DNA of 64,000 bases from Microbacterium salitolerans (GCF_019720895.1 NZ_JAHKSH010000001.1:310001-374000), one strand, 5' to 3'; positions 33,830 through 42,661 are shown, counted from the stretch's first letter. Notes: a model not told the origin generated them from the letters alone. Numbers and translations: made by a program.

Positions 33830-35031
33830 GCGTCCACTCCGTTCAGGCGCAGGTGGTCGCGCCAGCGCTGCGCCGCGAGGTCGGGGTTCTCGAGCGCGTG
33901 CGCGGCGTTGGCGAGCTCGACGATGCGGCTGAGGTGCGGCAGGCTGCGCGCCGAGTGCAGACCGCCGACCATCTGGAAGGCGGACTGGTGCCCGTTGAGC
34001 CACGCAAGGAACGCCACGCCCGTCTTGTAGTAGAACGTCGGCTGCGCGAAGACCTGACGGCTGAGGGCCTCGGTCGGCGCGAGCAGCTCGTAGTAGCGGT
34101 CTGCGTCGCCCGCATCGAGCGCCTGGATGGCGGCCGACGCCACCGGCGTGATCGCGGCGAACGCGCCGAGTAGCGCGTCAGAGTGCGTGCGGTCCGTGTC
34201 GGCGGCGCGCGCCGGCTGCTCGGCCTGCGGCACGTCGGCGCCTCCGATGAGCCCGACGTAGTTGTAGTCGTCGCCCGTGTACATGCGCACGCCCTCGGGG
34301 AGGCGCTCGCGCACCGACACCTCGGCGGCCGCGTCGAGGAGGCTCATCTTGATGCCGGAGACCTTCGACGGATCCTCGCCGATGATGTCGACGACGACCT
34401 GCGAGGCCTCGCGCCAGTCGGTGGATCCGAAGTAGCCCTCGAGCTGCGGGTCGAACGCCGTGCCGAGCCAGTGCAGGACGACGGGCGTCGTGGCCGCGCC
34501 GAGCACGGCGCGGTAGACGCGGCGGTAGTCGTCGGCGGAGGTCGCGACGCGCGCCAGGTGGCGGCTCGCCATGAACACGGGGATCGCCCCGTGCTCCTCC
34601 GCGTGGTGCAGCTGGCTCTTGTAGCCGTCGATGATCTGCTCGAGGGAGATGATCTCGTCGTCGATGTGGTCGGTGTTGACGCCGACCGCGACGGATCCGC
34701 CCTCCTCGCGCGCGACCTCGGCGCTGCGGGCGATGAGCTCGCGCACGGCGGAGGCGTCGATGCCCATGTTGCGCTGCGCCGTGTCCATCGCATCGGCGAC
34801 GCCGAGGCCCCAGGAGTAGACGGCGCGGCGGAAGCCGAGCGTCGAATCCCAGTCGATCTCGGCCGGCTGGCCCGGGGTGTTGTCTGCCCAGGCGATGGGC
34901 GTGACGTGCGCCGCGGCGAACGCGACGCGCGACCGCAGCCCGTCCGCGGGCTTCTCGAACGCGGGGGCGGCGTTCAGATCGGCCTTCGTGAGGGATCCGT
35001 CCGCCCCGATCAGGGTGAGGCTGTCGCTCAT
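33826..35031 (-). CDS. DUF993 protein, dihydrodipicolinate-synthase-like aldolase
   Basis: The 401-residue protein has the DUF993 signature and the layout of DapA-type class I aldolases. Lys228 in VSGIKMSLLD corresponds to the Schiff-base lysine of that superfamily, and RMYTGDDYNYVGLIGG near residue 252 corresponds to the following GDD/Gly-Gly strand. A Ser/Thr-rich THID and VFMASRHLA region are specific to the family. It probably carries out a reversible aldol cleavage or dehydration on a keto-acid sugar. It is the second gene of the operon, 5 bp after the Gfo/Idh/MocA dehydrogenase, and overlaps the isomerase gene by 4 bp. No member in this context is known to me to be characterised. Confidence 0.82.
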   Translation of the reverse strand: MSDSLTLIGADGSLTKADLNAAPAFEKPADGLRSRVAFAAAHVTPIAWADNTPGQPAEIDWDSTLGFRRAVYSWGLGVADAMDTAQRNMGIDASAVRELIARSAEVAREEGGSVAVGVNTDHIDDEIISLEQIIDGYKSQLHHAEEHGAIPVFMASRHLARVATSADDYRRVYRAVLGAATTPVVLHWLGTAFDPQLEGYFGSTDWREASQVVVDIIGEDPSKVSGIKMSLLDAAAEVSVRERLPEGVRMYTGDDYNYVGLIGGADVPQAEQPARAADTDRTHSDALLGAFAAITPVASAAIQALDAGDADRYYELLAPTEALSRQVFAQPTFYYKTGVAFLAWLNGHQSAFQMVGGLHSARSLPHLSRIVELANAAHALENPDLAAQRWRDHLRLNGVDA

Positions 35032-35036
35032 CGTGA

Positions 35037-36206
35037 TCAGTCCAGCGAGAGCTCGGGCAGCGAGACCTTGCTGCCGGAGCGGTCGGACTCGAGGCCCGCC
35101 TGGGCCAGCTGCATGCCGCGCGCGCCGGCGAGCAGATCGAACTCGTAGTCGGTGCCCTCGACGTAGCTCGTCAGGAAGTCCTGCCACTGCTGGCGGAATC
35201 CGTTGAGGAAGACCTCGTTCGTGGGCACGTTCTGCCACGTCGCGTCGTAGTCGAGCGTGTCCTCGAGGTCGGGGTTCCAGACCGGCTTCGGGGTCGCGTT
35301 GCGCTCCTGGATCTTGGCGCCGAACAGGCCGACGACGGCGGAGCCGTGCGTGCCGTCGACGTGGAACTCGACGAGCTCGTCGCGGTTCACGCGCGTCGTC
35401 CAGCTCGAGTTGATCTGCGCGACGGCGCCGCCCTCGAGCTCGAACACGCCGTACGCGGCGTCCTCGGCCGTCGCGGTGTACTTCTCGCCCTGCTCATCCC
35501 AGCGCTCCGGGATGTGCGTCGCGGCCTTCGCGTACACGCTCTGGACGGATCCGAAGAGGTTCTCGAGCACGTAGTTCCAGTGGGGGAACATGTCGACGAT
35601 GATGCCGCCGCCGTCTTCGGCGCGGTAGTTCCAGCTGGGGCGCTGCGCGGGCTGCCAGTCGCCCTCGAAGACCCAGTAGCCGAACTCGCCGCGCACCGAG
35701 AGGATGCGTCCGAAGAAGCCGGAGTCGATGAGGCGCTTCAGCTTCTGGAGACCCGGGAGGTAGAGCTTGTCGTGAACGACGCCGGCCTTGACGCCGGCCT
35801 CCTTCGCGAGCTTCGCGATCTCGAGCGATTCCTCGAGCGACTCGGCCGTCGGCTTCTCGGTGTAGATGGTCTTGCCGGCGGCGATCGCCTTCTTGAGGGC
35901 CGTCGCGCGCGCCTTCGTGACGAGGAAGTCGCCGTAGATCTCCCACTTGGGGTCGGCGAGGGCCGCGTCGAGATCGGTCGTGTAGTCCTCGATGCCGTGC
36001 TCGGCGGCGATCTCGGCGAGCTTCGCCTCGTTGCGGCCGACGAGCAGGGGACGCACGGTGACCTTGGTGCCGTCGGACAGCTCGAAGCCGCCCGCGTCGC
36101 GGATCGCGAGGATCGAGCGCACGAGGTGCTGGCGGTAGCCCATGCGCCCGGAGGCGCCGTTCATGATGATGCCGATCTCGCGGACGGCGGGGGTCGTGTC
36201 GGTCAC
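35037..36206 (-). CDS. Gfo/Idh/MocA-family oxidoreductase (first gene of DUF993 operon)
   Basis: The 389-residue dehydrogenase has an N-terminal Rossmann fold, with GIIMNGASGRMGYRQHL in place of a tight GxGxxG, then the Gfo/Idh motif TEKPTAESLEE near residue 120, and a C-terminal alpha/beta substrate domain with YWVFEGDWQPAQRPSWNYR and DMFPHWNYVLEN near residue 215-225. It would oxidise a sugar or cyclitol hydroxyl with NAD(P). The start is a GTG at 36206, set by AAGGAAG seven bases upstream. Two operator-like sites at 36245-36258 and 36292-36305 lie ahead. It heads the run Gfo/Idh, DUF993, isomerase, LacI. Confidence 0.9.
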   Translation of the reverse strand: MTDTTPAVREIGIIMNGASGRMGYRQHLVRSILAIRDAGGFELSDGTKVTVRPLLVGRNEAKLAEIAAEHGIEDYTTDLDAALADPKWEIYGDFLVTKARATALKKAIAAGKTIYTEKPTAESLEESLEIAKLAKEAGVKAGVVHDKLYLPGLQKLKRLIDSGFFGRILSVRGEFGYWVFEGDWQPAQRPSWNYRAEDGGGIIVDMFPHWNYVLENLFGSVQSVYAKAATHIPERWDEQGEKYTATAEDAAYGVFELEGGAVAQINSSWTTRVNRDELVEFHVDGTHGSAVVGLFGAKIQERNATPKPVWNPDLEDTLDYDATWQNVPTNEVFLNGFRQQWQDFLTSYVEGTDYEFDLLAGARGMQLAQAGLESDRSGSKVSLPELSLD

Positions 36207-36244
36207 GATGATGCTTCCTTGCTCTCGTCGGGTGGTTCTCAGCG

Positions 36245-36305
36245 GGTAAACGCTTTCCGGTCCCACGAGTGTGCCACGAACGGATCCGGTGGGCAAGCGT
36301 TCTCC
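36245..36305. promoter_or_regulatory. Pair of LacI-type operators before the DUF993 operon
   Basis: GGTAAACGCTTTCC at 36245-36258 and GGCAAGCGTTCTCC at 36292-36305 share an ACGCT/AGCGT core with TTCC or TCTCC ends and are 47 bp apart centre to centre. A repressor bound to both could bridge the promoter of the operon starting at 36206. Confidence 0.55.
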
Positions 36306-36382
36306 GGGCATTCCGTCCTGGTGAGTGGGAGGCCGGCGGGACGGCGCGTGTCCGCGGAAGCGGAGCGGGGCGGATCCGTGCG

Positions 36383-36502
36383 CTGAGACGCTGATGATGC
36401 GCTGGCGTGCGGGGGATTGTGGTGGATCCTGGCCCGTCCTCGGCCCGCGCCCGTGCTGAGGCGCTGGTGATGACCCGGCGCGCGGGTGATACCGGTGGAT
36501 CC
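36383..36502. repeat. Two direct copies of the dispersed GCTGG-GATGC repeat (copies 2 and 3)
   Basis: Copy 2 at 36383-36428 and copy 3 at 36456-36502 each read CTGAGrCGCTGrTGATG, a GGCGyGCGGGkGAT block and GTGGATCC. Copy 2 shares a 23-base exact match (36396-36418) with 61784-61806. They lie just downstream of the second Gfo/Idh gene. Confidence 0.75.
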
Positions 36503-36530
36503 GGGGTGCTGTCGGGGAATGCTCCGCGGC

Positions 36531-37658
36531 TCAGCGCGCGTCGTCGAGGCTGGCGCGGAGGGTGCCGCGGCGGATCCGTGCGGTCGCGTCGGCAGGATCC
36601 GCGCCGCACATCGCGTCGTAGAACGGATCGCCGGGGGCGAGCTCCTCGCGAGAGACGGCTCGACCCGTGAGGGCTGACTTGTACATGCCGGCAGCGAGTT
36701 CGAGGGAGCGTCGACCGTCGGCGCCGCTGACGCGGGGGCGCTCGCCCCGCTCGTACGCGTCGAGCATGTGCGCGAGGTGCAGCGCGTGGGCGCGGCGTCC
36801 GTCCTCGGGTTCGGCCGGCCAGGTCGCCGCCTCAGCAGGGGTGACGCCGGTCGCGGGTGTCCACGTCCAGTCGTCGTTGGTGTAGCCGTACAGGTGCTCG
36901 AGCTCGACGGTCGCGCGCTCGAAGTCGAAGCGCACGGAACTCGTCTCACGCGGGGACAGGAGGCTGTTCGCGACGGACATCATGGCGCCGTTCGCGAAGC
37001 GCACGATCGCGAACGAGACGTCCTCGGTCTCGGTGTCGCGGCCGAGGCGGCCCATCGCGGCCGTGACCTCGGACCAGTCGCCGAGGATCGAGAGCACCAT
37101 GTCGGTCTGGTGGATCCCGTGGCCCATCGTGGGGCCACCGCCCTCGGTCGCCCACTTCGCACGCCACGGGGCGGCGAAGTAGTCGTCGCCCCGGTACCAG
37201 AGCGTGTCGCACGTGACGACGAGCGGGCGCCCGAGGGTCCCCTCATCGACGTGGCGGCGCAGGCGGTCGGCCGTCGCGCCGAATCGCTGCTGGAAGATGT
37301 AGCTGACGTAGGGGCCGTTCTCTCCCTCGTGCGCGGCGACCGCGTCGTAGTCAGCGAGCGACAGCATGGGCGGCTTCTCGCACCAGACCCACGCGCCCGC
37401 GTCGAGGGCGGCGATGACCTGGTCGCGGTGCGCGCCGGGAGGCGTCGCGATCGCGACGAGGTCGGGTCGCTCGGCGGCGAGCAGCTCGTCGGACGAGCTG
37501 TAGGAGGAGGGGATCCCGTGCTCGTCCGCGACGGCGCGCGCCTTCTCGCCGTCGATGTCGCACACGGCGACGATCTCGATGCGCGGATCCGCGGTGAGGG
37601 CGGGCAGGTGCTCGGTGAGCGTGATCGCTCCCGTGCCGATGATGGCGGCGCGGATCAT
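36531..37658 (-). CDS. Gfo/Idh/MocA-family oxidoreductase (single gene)
   Basis: The 375-residue dehydrogenase begins with the NAD(P) motif AAIIGTGAITLTEHL and continues with CEKPPMLSLADYDAV near residue 90, the Gfo/Idh catalytic lysine segment, and GHGIHQTDMVLSILGDW near residue 170 in the substrate domain. It is a distinct paralogue of the one at 35037 and probably oxidises a sugar or sugar derivative. The ribosome site GAGGAG is upstream of the ATG at 37658. A GGGAAAGCGCTTCCC operator lies 33 bp upstream (37691-37705), of the AAGCGCTT type rather than the AACGCTTT type seen before the neighbouring operon, so the two are probably controlled by different LacI proteins. Confidence 0.9.
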   Translation of the reverse strand: MIRAAIIGTGAITLTEHLPALTADPRIEIVAVCDIDGEKARAVADEHGIPSSYSSSDELLAAERPDLVAIATPPGAHRDQVIAALDAGAWVWCEKPPMLSLADYDAVAAHEGENGPYVSYIFQQRFGATADRLRRHVDEGTLGRPLVVTCDTLWYRGDDYFAAPWRAKWATEGGGPTMGHGIHQTDMVLSILGDWSEVTAAMGRLGRDTETEDVSFAIVRFANGAMMSVANSLLSPRETSSVRFDFERATVELEHLYGYTNDDWTWTPATGVTPAEAATWPAEPEDGRRAHALHLAHMLDAYERGERPRVSGADGRRSLELAAGMYKSALTGRAVSREELAPGDPFYDAMCGADPADATARIRRGTLRASLDDAR

Positions 37659-37690
37659 GGGACTCCTCGTGGCGTGTCGGCGCTCGGTGC

Positions 37691-37705
37691 GGGAAAGCGC
37701 TTCCC
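37691..37705. promoter_or_regulatory. LacI-type operator, AAGCGCTT core
   Basis: GGGAAAGCGCTTCCC is 33 bp upstream of the Gfo/Idh gene at 37658. Its AAGCGCTT core recurs at 55168-55182, 56642-56655 and 59917-59931, always close to a sugar-related start codon. Confidence 0.6.
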
Positions 37706-37738
37706 GGCACGATATCAGGACGCCCGGATCCCCAGGGG

Positions 37739-37824
37739 TGCTCCGAGACACGGAGATTGCGCTGAGACGCGGATGATTCCGCCCGATATCGGGATTCTCG
37801 GCGATTTCCCCGCGTCTCGGAGCA
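37739..37824. repeat. Intergenic dyad repeat, GAGACACGG family, copy 1
   Basis: TGCTCCGAGAC at 37739-37749 pairs perfectly with GTCTCGGAGCA at 37814-37824. The interior contains GCGCTGAGACGC and GATTCTCGGCGAT. The copy at 49055-49129 aligns in both halves, and the internal GCGCTGAGACGC...GATTCC also occurs, reversed, at 56853-56874 and 57036-57057. Confidence 0.75.
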
Positions 37825-37952
37825 TTCACCGCACGGGGCTGAGAGCCCGCCGACGCGCGTCGGGCGCAGGCGCGAGGACCGCTCGCGCTCCGGGCACCGC
37901 GCGCCTCACACTCCGCCGCGTGCGGTGAGCCGCTGGCGACGCGCGCGTTTCA

Positions 37953-38003
37953 GATGACGCTCGCGACCGCTCCGGGCGTGCTGAAGGGTCGTTTGCGTGA
38001 CGT
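37953..38003. repeat. TGACGC-GCGACC family repeat, copy 2
   Basis: GATGACGCTCGCGACC at 37953-37968 and GGTCGTTTGCGT at 37987-37998 correspond to the two arms of the copies at 24770 and 46165, with several mismatches that weaken the stem. Confidence 0.6.
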
Positions 38004-38007
38004 GAGG

Positions 38008-38041
38008 GCGGATCCGCGGGGTGCGTGCCCCGCGGATCCGC
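38008..38041. terminator. Terminator of the DUF5107/cellulase-like operon
   Basis: GCGGATCCGCGGGG (38008-38021) pairs perfectly with CCCCGCGGATCCGC (38028-38041) around TGCGTG. It begins two bases beyond the stop codon of the leftward cellulase-like gene. Confidence 0.8.
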
Positions 38042-38042
38042 G

Positions 38043-39350
38043 TCAGGCCGACAGGATCTCGGCGTTCATCTGTGTCTGCCAGTCGCGCTGCTGCCACAGG
38101 GGATGGTGGGGTGCGGCGTTCGACGACAGGACGACGCCCCAGACGCCGCGCTCCAGAGCCGTGCGGATCCCGTGCTCGGCGAGGGCTCGCCCCGTGTCGC
38201 CCTCCTCGAAGGTTCCGAGGAGGGGCGTGTAGCCGACCCAGCCCTCGCCGATCACCGCGGGCACCTCGCGCCAGCGCGCCCACTCGGCGATGGCGATGAC
38301 GCGCGACTCGATCTCGCGGTGCATGACGGCCGCGAACTCGGGGTAATGCGCGTCGAGCCAGGTGTCCCAGGCATGCGGATCCACCCAGTCGTATCCGTAC
38401 ACCATCTGGTCAGTCACGACGGTGGCGCGCAGCTTCCACGCGGCTGGCCTGCCGTACTCGGCGAAGGTCGGCGCGTCCGCGCGCAGCAGGGAGCGGAGGG
38501 CGCTGTTCGGGAAGCCCTCGGTCCCCTCCGAGCGGATGTCGATGCGCTTCTGCAGTTCGTCGAGAACGCCGTAGCTGTACACGTGGAACTGCGCGGCGCC
38601 GAGCTCGGCCGGAACCTGATGCATCGCGAGGTGCGGCGGCTTTCCGTAGCTCGCGGTTACGAACAGGTCGGGGTGAGCATCTCTCAAGCGGCGGACGGCG
38701 GCGCGCCCGGCGGCGCCCGCGATGTCCGGCAGGATCGAGAAGTCGACCTCGTTGTGCAGCTCGACCAGCGCGATGCGGTCGCGATGCCCGTGCGCGGTCA
38801 GCCAGCGGAGCAGATCCGTCCAGGCATCGGCCAGGACGTCGTAGCGGTCCGCAAGCGGGACGGCGTCGATCGCCTCGAACCACCGCGGATCCGCACAGAA
38901 CGCCGGCGACTGCTGATACTCCCAGCTCGCCAGGACGATCACCATGTCGTGACGTCGCGCCGCGCGGAAGAGACGATCCAGGCGGTCGCGCAGATCGACG
39001 CGGAACCCGCCAGGGGCGTCGTACCAGCGGGTGCGCTCGCCGTAGTGGCCGCCGTTCGGCGCGGATCCCAGTCCCTCGATGGGCAGGTCCTCGGCCAGCT
39101 CATCGAGTCCGAGCGCGCCCCCGAGCAGGAGCGGCGCGGCGCAGATGCGGATCGCGTTGTAGCCGAGGGAGGCGGCGTCGGCGACGGCCGCGTCGAGATC
39201 GGCATACGGCTGCCCGGGGCCGGCCTGCGTGTACCAGGAGAAGTCCCAGAGCGTGATGGCGAGCCGGCTCGGCAGATGGGTCGGCACCGCGCCGGTGGGG
39301 CCGAGATCGGGGGACGCCGCGGCGCCCGCCCCCAGGTAGCGATCCGTCAT
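38043..39350 (-). CDS. Cellulase-like glycoside hydrolase (clan A TIM barrel)
   Basis: The 435-residue protein resembles the sugar-binding cellulase-like family and GH5-type barrels. A barrel strand ITLWDFSWYTQAGPG opens the domain; VELHNEVDF places a catalytic acid at Glu201 and VIGEGWVGY a nucleophile at Glu369, in the correct order and spacing for clan A retaining enzymes. There is no signal peptide, so it should act on imported oligosaccharides or on glycosides. It overlaps the stop of the DUF5107-TPR gene by 4 bp, so the two are one operon ending at the hairpin 38008-38041. The substrate is unknown. Confidence 0.78.
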   Translation of the reverse strand: MTDRYLGAGAAASPDLGPTGAVPTHLPSRLAITLWDFSWYTQAGPGQPYADLDAAVADAASLGYNAIRICAAPLLLGGALGLDELAEDLPIEGLGSAPNGGHYGERTRWYDAPGGFRVDLRDRLDRLFRAARRHDMVIVLASWEYQQSPAFCADPRWFEAIDAVPLADRYDVLADAWTDLLRWLTAHGHRDRIALVELHNEVDFSILPDIAGAAGRAAVRRLRDAHPDLFVTASYGKPPHLAMHQVPAELGAAQFHVYSYGVLDELQKRIDIRSEGTEGFPNSALRSLLRADAPTFAEYGRPAAWKLRATVVTDQMVYGYDWVDPHAWDTWLDAHYPEFAAVMHREIESRVIAIAEWARWREVPAVIGEGWVGYTPLLGTFEEGDTGRALAEHGIRTALERGVWGVVLSSNAAPHHPLWQQRDWQTQMNAEILSA

Positions 39351-42300
39351 GCGTTCCGTCCTTCCTGCAGCGCGCGCCCGCGCGCCGCGAGTTCGTCGAG
39401 CTCGGCGGCGCGGCGCGAGCGAGTCAGAGCCGTGTCAGCCGTGAACGGCGCGAGCTCGGGGTGCGAGGTCTCGAAGTGGTCGACCGCGTCGCCCGCGCCG
39501 CGCAGGTCCGCTGCCCGGCGCGTCAGCCGCTCCCACGCGGCGGCGGACGCGTCTCCCTCCCCGAGGCGGAGATGGGCGACGCCTTCCCAGAAGGTGTGCG
39601 CGCCGGCCGGGCGCGGGTCGACGGCCAGGGGCGTCCTGGCGACGGCTCGCCACCAGGCGTCTCGAGCAGGATCGCGCTCGCCCGCCGCCATCCGTGCGTC
39701 GCCGAGCCGGACGAATCGCTCGACGGGCACGTCCGCCGGATGGCGCCCCTCGCCGAGCGACGACGGCGGCTCGATCCCGGCTTCGAGGAGCGCGGCGGCC
39801 TCGACCGGGTCGGAGTCCATCAGATGCGCGGCACGGGCGCACTGCGCGCGGTCGAAGGCGGCGATGACGCGGCCCTCGCCGCCCTCGAAGGGGCGGAACG
39901 CCCGGGTCGCGAGAACGCGTTCGGCGTCCTCGACGCGCCCCGCGTCGAGGAGGAGCTCTATGTGGCGGACCGCGAGGTCGTCGCGGGCTGCGAGCGCGTC
40001 CTCGTGCTCCTCGAGAAGGGCGAGACGATCGGCCGAGCCGACACCGCGTCCCGCGGCCAGGACATCGCGCTCGAAGAGCAGACGGGCGTCGGGGCGGATC
40101 CCCAGGGCCCGCGCGTACGCGGCATCCGCGCCGTCGACGTCTCCGCATTCAGCGCGCGCGATCGCGAGATTGCGCCAGGTCACGGGATCCGCGCCGCCGG
40201 CGGCACAGGCATCTTGGAGCGCACGGAGCGCGTCGTCCGTCCGTCCCGCGTCGAGCAGCCACATGCCGAGGAGCGACGCCGCGACCGGGTCGCCGGGGTC
40301 GGCGTCGTGTGCCGACTGGAGTGCGTCGTACTGGTCGAGACCGGCGGGGAAGGCGAGCGTGGGATCCGCCTCGCGCGCGACGCGCCGTTCGGCCCGCGCG
40401 CCGCGGTCGTCGCCGATCGCGGCGCGCCAGTGCGCGCGCAGGTAGGCGCGGATCGGACCGGCGAGCCCGGCAGCGGGCGGACCGGTCACGTCCATGTCGG
40501 TGACGGCGAGGGCCGTGTCGACCGCGCCGAGGCGCGCGAACTCCGCGCCGACGTCGAGGAGAGCGCGTGCGTCGACTGCGGTCTCGCCGACCCACGCGGC
40601 CAGCGCAGGATCCAGGGGATCCTGGTCGAACGCGCGCTGCACGGCATCCGGGGAGGGGCCCGCGGCGATCAGCGCGATCCGCGCCGCTTCGGGAATCCCT
40701 CGGGCCTCCTCCGCGAGCGCGGCGGCGGCCGCGGCGCGGCCCTCGCGCAGAGCGATCCGGGCGCGGCCGAGGCGTGCGGGTGCAGCCCAGGCGGCGCTCC
40801 ATGCCGCCTTGCCGAACCAGCGGTCCGCGGCGTCGAGGTCGCCCTGTCGCTCGCAGACGAGCGCCAGGAGGTAGCAGGCCTCGCCGTCGCGCGGGTTGAG
40901 ATTGCGCCGCATCTCGCGCGAGACGGCGGTTTCGAGGCAGGCTCTGGCCTCGGCGTACTCGCCGCGGCGGAGGTGCCACGCGCCGAGTGCGCGGGACGCC
41001 CGCGGGTCCTCGGGATCGCGGCGCAGCGCCTCGCGCAGGTAGGGCACGGGGGAGCGGGAGGGGTGACGATACTGCTCGAGGTGCGTCGCCGTGATGTGCA
41101 GCTCGTCCGCGGACGGGATCTGCGCGGGCTCGGCGGGAGCGGTGGCCACCCACGGCTCGGCGGGGCGCACCTCGCGCGCGACCCAGCGGACGATCTCCGC
41201 GCCGCGATGGCGGAGCGTCACGGTGAGGCCGTCTTCGCCGTCCGCGTCGATCCGCTCGGACAGGACGGCGTCCGGAGCGAGATCATGTGTCCAGCGCGCG
41301 AGCGGCTCACCGTCTCGCAGCACTTCGACGACGGCACCGGGCATCGGGCGGGTGGAGATCGCGGTGATGCGAAGTCCGTCGTCGTCGGCGCGGACTCCGA
41401 TCGCCCCCTCGGGCGCGGCCTGACGGACCGGACCCGTGGCGTGGATCGGGAACCAGAGCTGTCGGAATCGCTTCGTCTCGCCGGGCAGGAGCCAGCTGAA
41501 GTCGGGCTGATTGTCGGTGAAGACGCCCGCCATGAGCTCGACGTACGGCCCGTCGTCATCGGTGAGCTGGGCGTCCCACGCGCGCCCGATCGCGCCGTCG
41601 CCCCAGGTCCACTGCTTCTTGCCCGGAGAGACGGAGCGGTCGGCCCAGTGCACGAAGCCGGCGTCTCTGTCGTGGTCGTAGCCGCCGAAGAACTCGTCGT
41701 CGGTGTCGGTGATCATGTACGACGAGGGCACCGGGAGGCGGCTGACGAAGTCGATGCGGTCGGCGCCCGCGCTCTCGCGCGCGAGGGCGGGATAGTCCAC
41801 GCCGTAGTAGGGGCGGTCGGCGTGCGGGAAGGCGGTGATCGCACGGCGGGCGTGATCGGCGACGTACCGGACGTCGTCGGGGAAGAACGACTGATACCGC
41901 TCGTGCGCGGGTGCGGCGACGTTCGCCCACCACAGGAACGTCTGCGTCACGTCCGTGCGGTTGTGCAGCGCGACATCGAGTTCGATCGCCGAGGACCGGG
42001 GACGCAGACGCACGCCGTGCGTTCCGCGCATGCGCTGGAGCGGATCGAGATCGCTGTGCCACACGACGACGGATCCGTTGTCGTCGCGGACGATGCGCGT
42101 CGGCACGGGAAGGAAGGTGCCGGGGCGATGGTGCTGTGGCCAGTTGAACTCGATGCCGCCCGAGATCCACGGCCCGGCCAGCCCCACGAGCGCCGGCTTG
42201 ATCACGTTGTTCCGGTAGAGGAAGTCCTCGCCGGCGACCTTGTCGTAGCCGATGTGGATGCGTCCGCCGATCTCCGGGAGCAGCATCAGACGCACGTAGG

Positions 42301-42568
42301 CGTTCTCGAGATGGATCGCCTTCCAGCGGCGCGGGCGCTTCGCGTGCGAGACGCTGTCGACCATGGGGAGAGGGTAGATCCGTCCGCTCGAGCCCTGGTA
42401 CACGCGGCGGTGAAGGAACAGGGGATACGGATCCGGATCGCCGGCGTCGTACGTGTCGATCGTCACGGGCTCGCTCCAGCAGGCGACCCCGCCGTCGGCG
42501 AGGATCTGCGCTTGGTCGGCGGGGGCGTCGGGGAGGTGGATCTCGCTGCGGAGCGGTGTGTCGGTCAC
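39347..42568 (-). CDS. DUF5107 domain protein with C-terminal tetratricopeptide repeats
   Basis: This 1073-residue protein has an N-terminal DUF5107 domain (about residues 30-370) with KAIHLENAYVRLMLLPEIGG and GRIHIGYDKV, sequences similar to aldose-1-epimerase/galactose-mutarotase-like beta folds, and then an all-helical part from about residue 500 with many Ala-rich 34-residue TPR-like units. DUF5107-TPR proteins are found in plant-glycan operons and their reaction is not known to me. It starts with GTG at 42568, without a strong ribosome site. It is divergent from an AraC regulator, and two AraC-like half-sites lie between. The cellulase-like protein follows by 4-bp overlap. Confidence 0.82.
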   Translation of the reverse strand: MTDTPLRSEIHLPDAPADQAQILADGGVACWSEPVTIDTYDAGDPDPYPLFLHRRVYQGSSGRIYPLPMVDSVSHAKRPRRWKAIHLENAYVRLMLLPEIGGRIHIGYDKVAGEDFLYRNNVIKPALVGLAGPWISGGIEFNWPQHHRPGTFLPVPTRIVRDDNGSVVVWHSDLDPLQRMRGTHGVRLRPRSSAIELDVALHNRTDVTQTFLWWANVAAPAHERYQSFFPDDVRYVADHARRAITAFPHADRPYYGVDYPALARESAGADRIDFVSRLPVPSSYMITDTDDEFFGGYDHDRDAGFVHWADRSVSPGKKQWTWGDGAIGRAWDAQLTDDDGPYVELMAGVFTDNQPDFSWLLPGETKRFRQLWFPIHATGPVRQAAPEGAIGVRADDDGLRITAISTRPMPGAVVEVLRDGEPLARWTHDLAPDAVLSERIDADGEDGLTVTLRHRGAEIVRWVAREVRPAEPWVATAPAEPAQIPSADELHITATHLEQYRHPSRSPVPYLREALRRDPEDPRASRALGAWHLRRGEYAEARACLETAVSREMRRNLNPRDGEACYLLALVCERQGDLDAADRWFGKAAWSAAWAAPARLGRARIALREGRAAAAAALAEEARGIPEAARIALIAAGPSPDAVQRAFDQDPLDPALAAWVGETAVDARALLDVGAEFARLGAVDTALAVTDMDVTGPPAAGLAGPIRAYLRAHWRAAIGDDRGARAERRVAREADPTLAFPAGLDQYDALQSAHDADPGDPVAASLLGMWLLDAGRTDDALRALQDACAAGGADPVTWRNLAIARAECGDVDGADAAYARALGIRPDARLLFERDVLAAGRGVGSADRLALLEEHEDALAARDDLAVRHIELLLDAGRVEDAERVLATRAFRPFEGGEGRVIAAFDRAQCARAAHLMDSDPVEAAALLEAGIEPPSSLGEGRHPADVPVERFVRLGDARMAAGERDPARDAWWRAVARTPLAVDPRPAGAHTFWEGVAHLRLGEGDASAAAWERLTRRAADLRGAGDAVDHFETSHPELAPFTADTALTRSRRAAELDELAARGRALQEGRNA

Positions 42569-42601
42569 CTGAACACGCTACGAACGCGCCGTCGCCCGTG
42601 C

Positions 42602-42632
42602 CATGGGCGAAGTCGTGCCAGACATGGACGAA
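42602..42632. promoter_or_regulatory. AraC-type operator between divergent genes
   Basis: CATGGGCGAA at 42602-42611 and CATGGACGAA at 42623-42632 are direct repeats exactly 21 bp apart, the spacing usual for AraC/XylS dimers. They lie between the DUF5107 gene and the AraC gene. The same decamer occurs at 43683-43692, and with the G variant at 43841-43850. Confidence 0.65.
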
Positions 42633-42661
42633 TCGATGATGCCATGTGGGACGATGAGCGG

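Larger units (their letters stand above)
36207..36530. other. 324-bp non-coding region with operators and repeats
   Basis: No gene was found. The left part holds the promoter region and two operators of the DUF993 operon; the right part (36379-36502) holds two direct copies of the GCTGG-GATGC repeat, and the final bases run into the stop codon of the next gene. Confidence 0.7.
37659..38042. other. 384-bp non-coding region
   Basis: It contains the operator at 37691-37705, a GAGAC-type dyad repeat (37739-37824), a TGACGC-GCGACC repeat (37953-38003) and a terminator hairpin (38008-38041). No gene was recognised. Confidence 0.7.

Noticed and set aside
36207-37850. CRISPR array suggested by repeated spacer-like units
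   Set aside because: Repeats number only two to four per family, are imperfect and unevenly spaced, and no cas genes are present.
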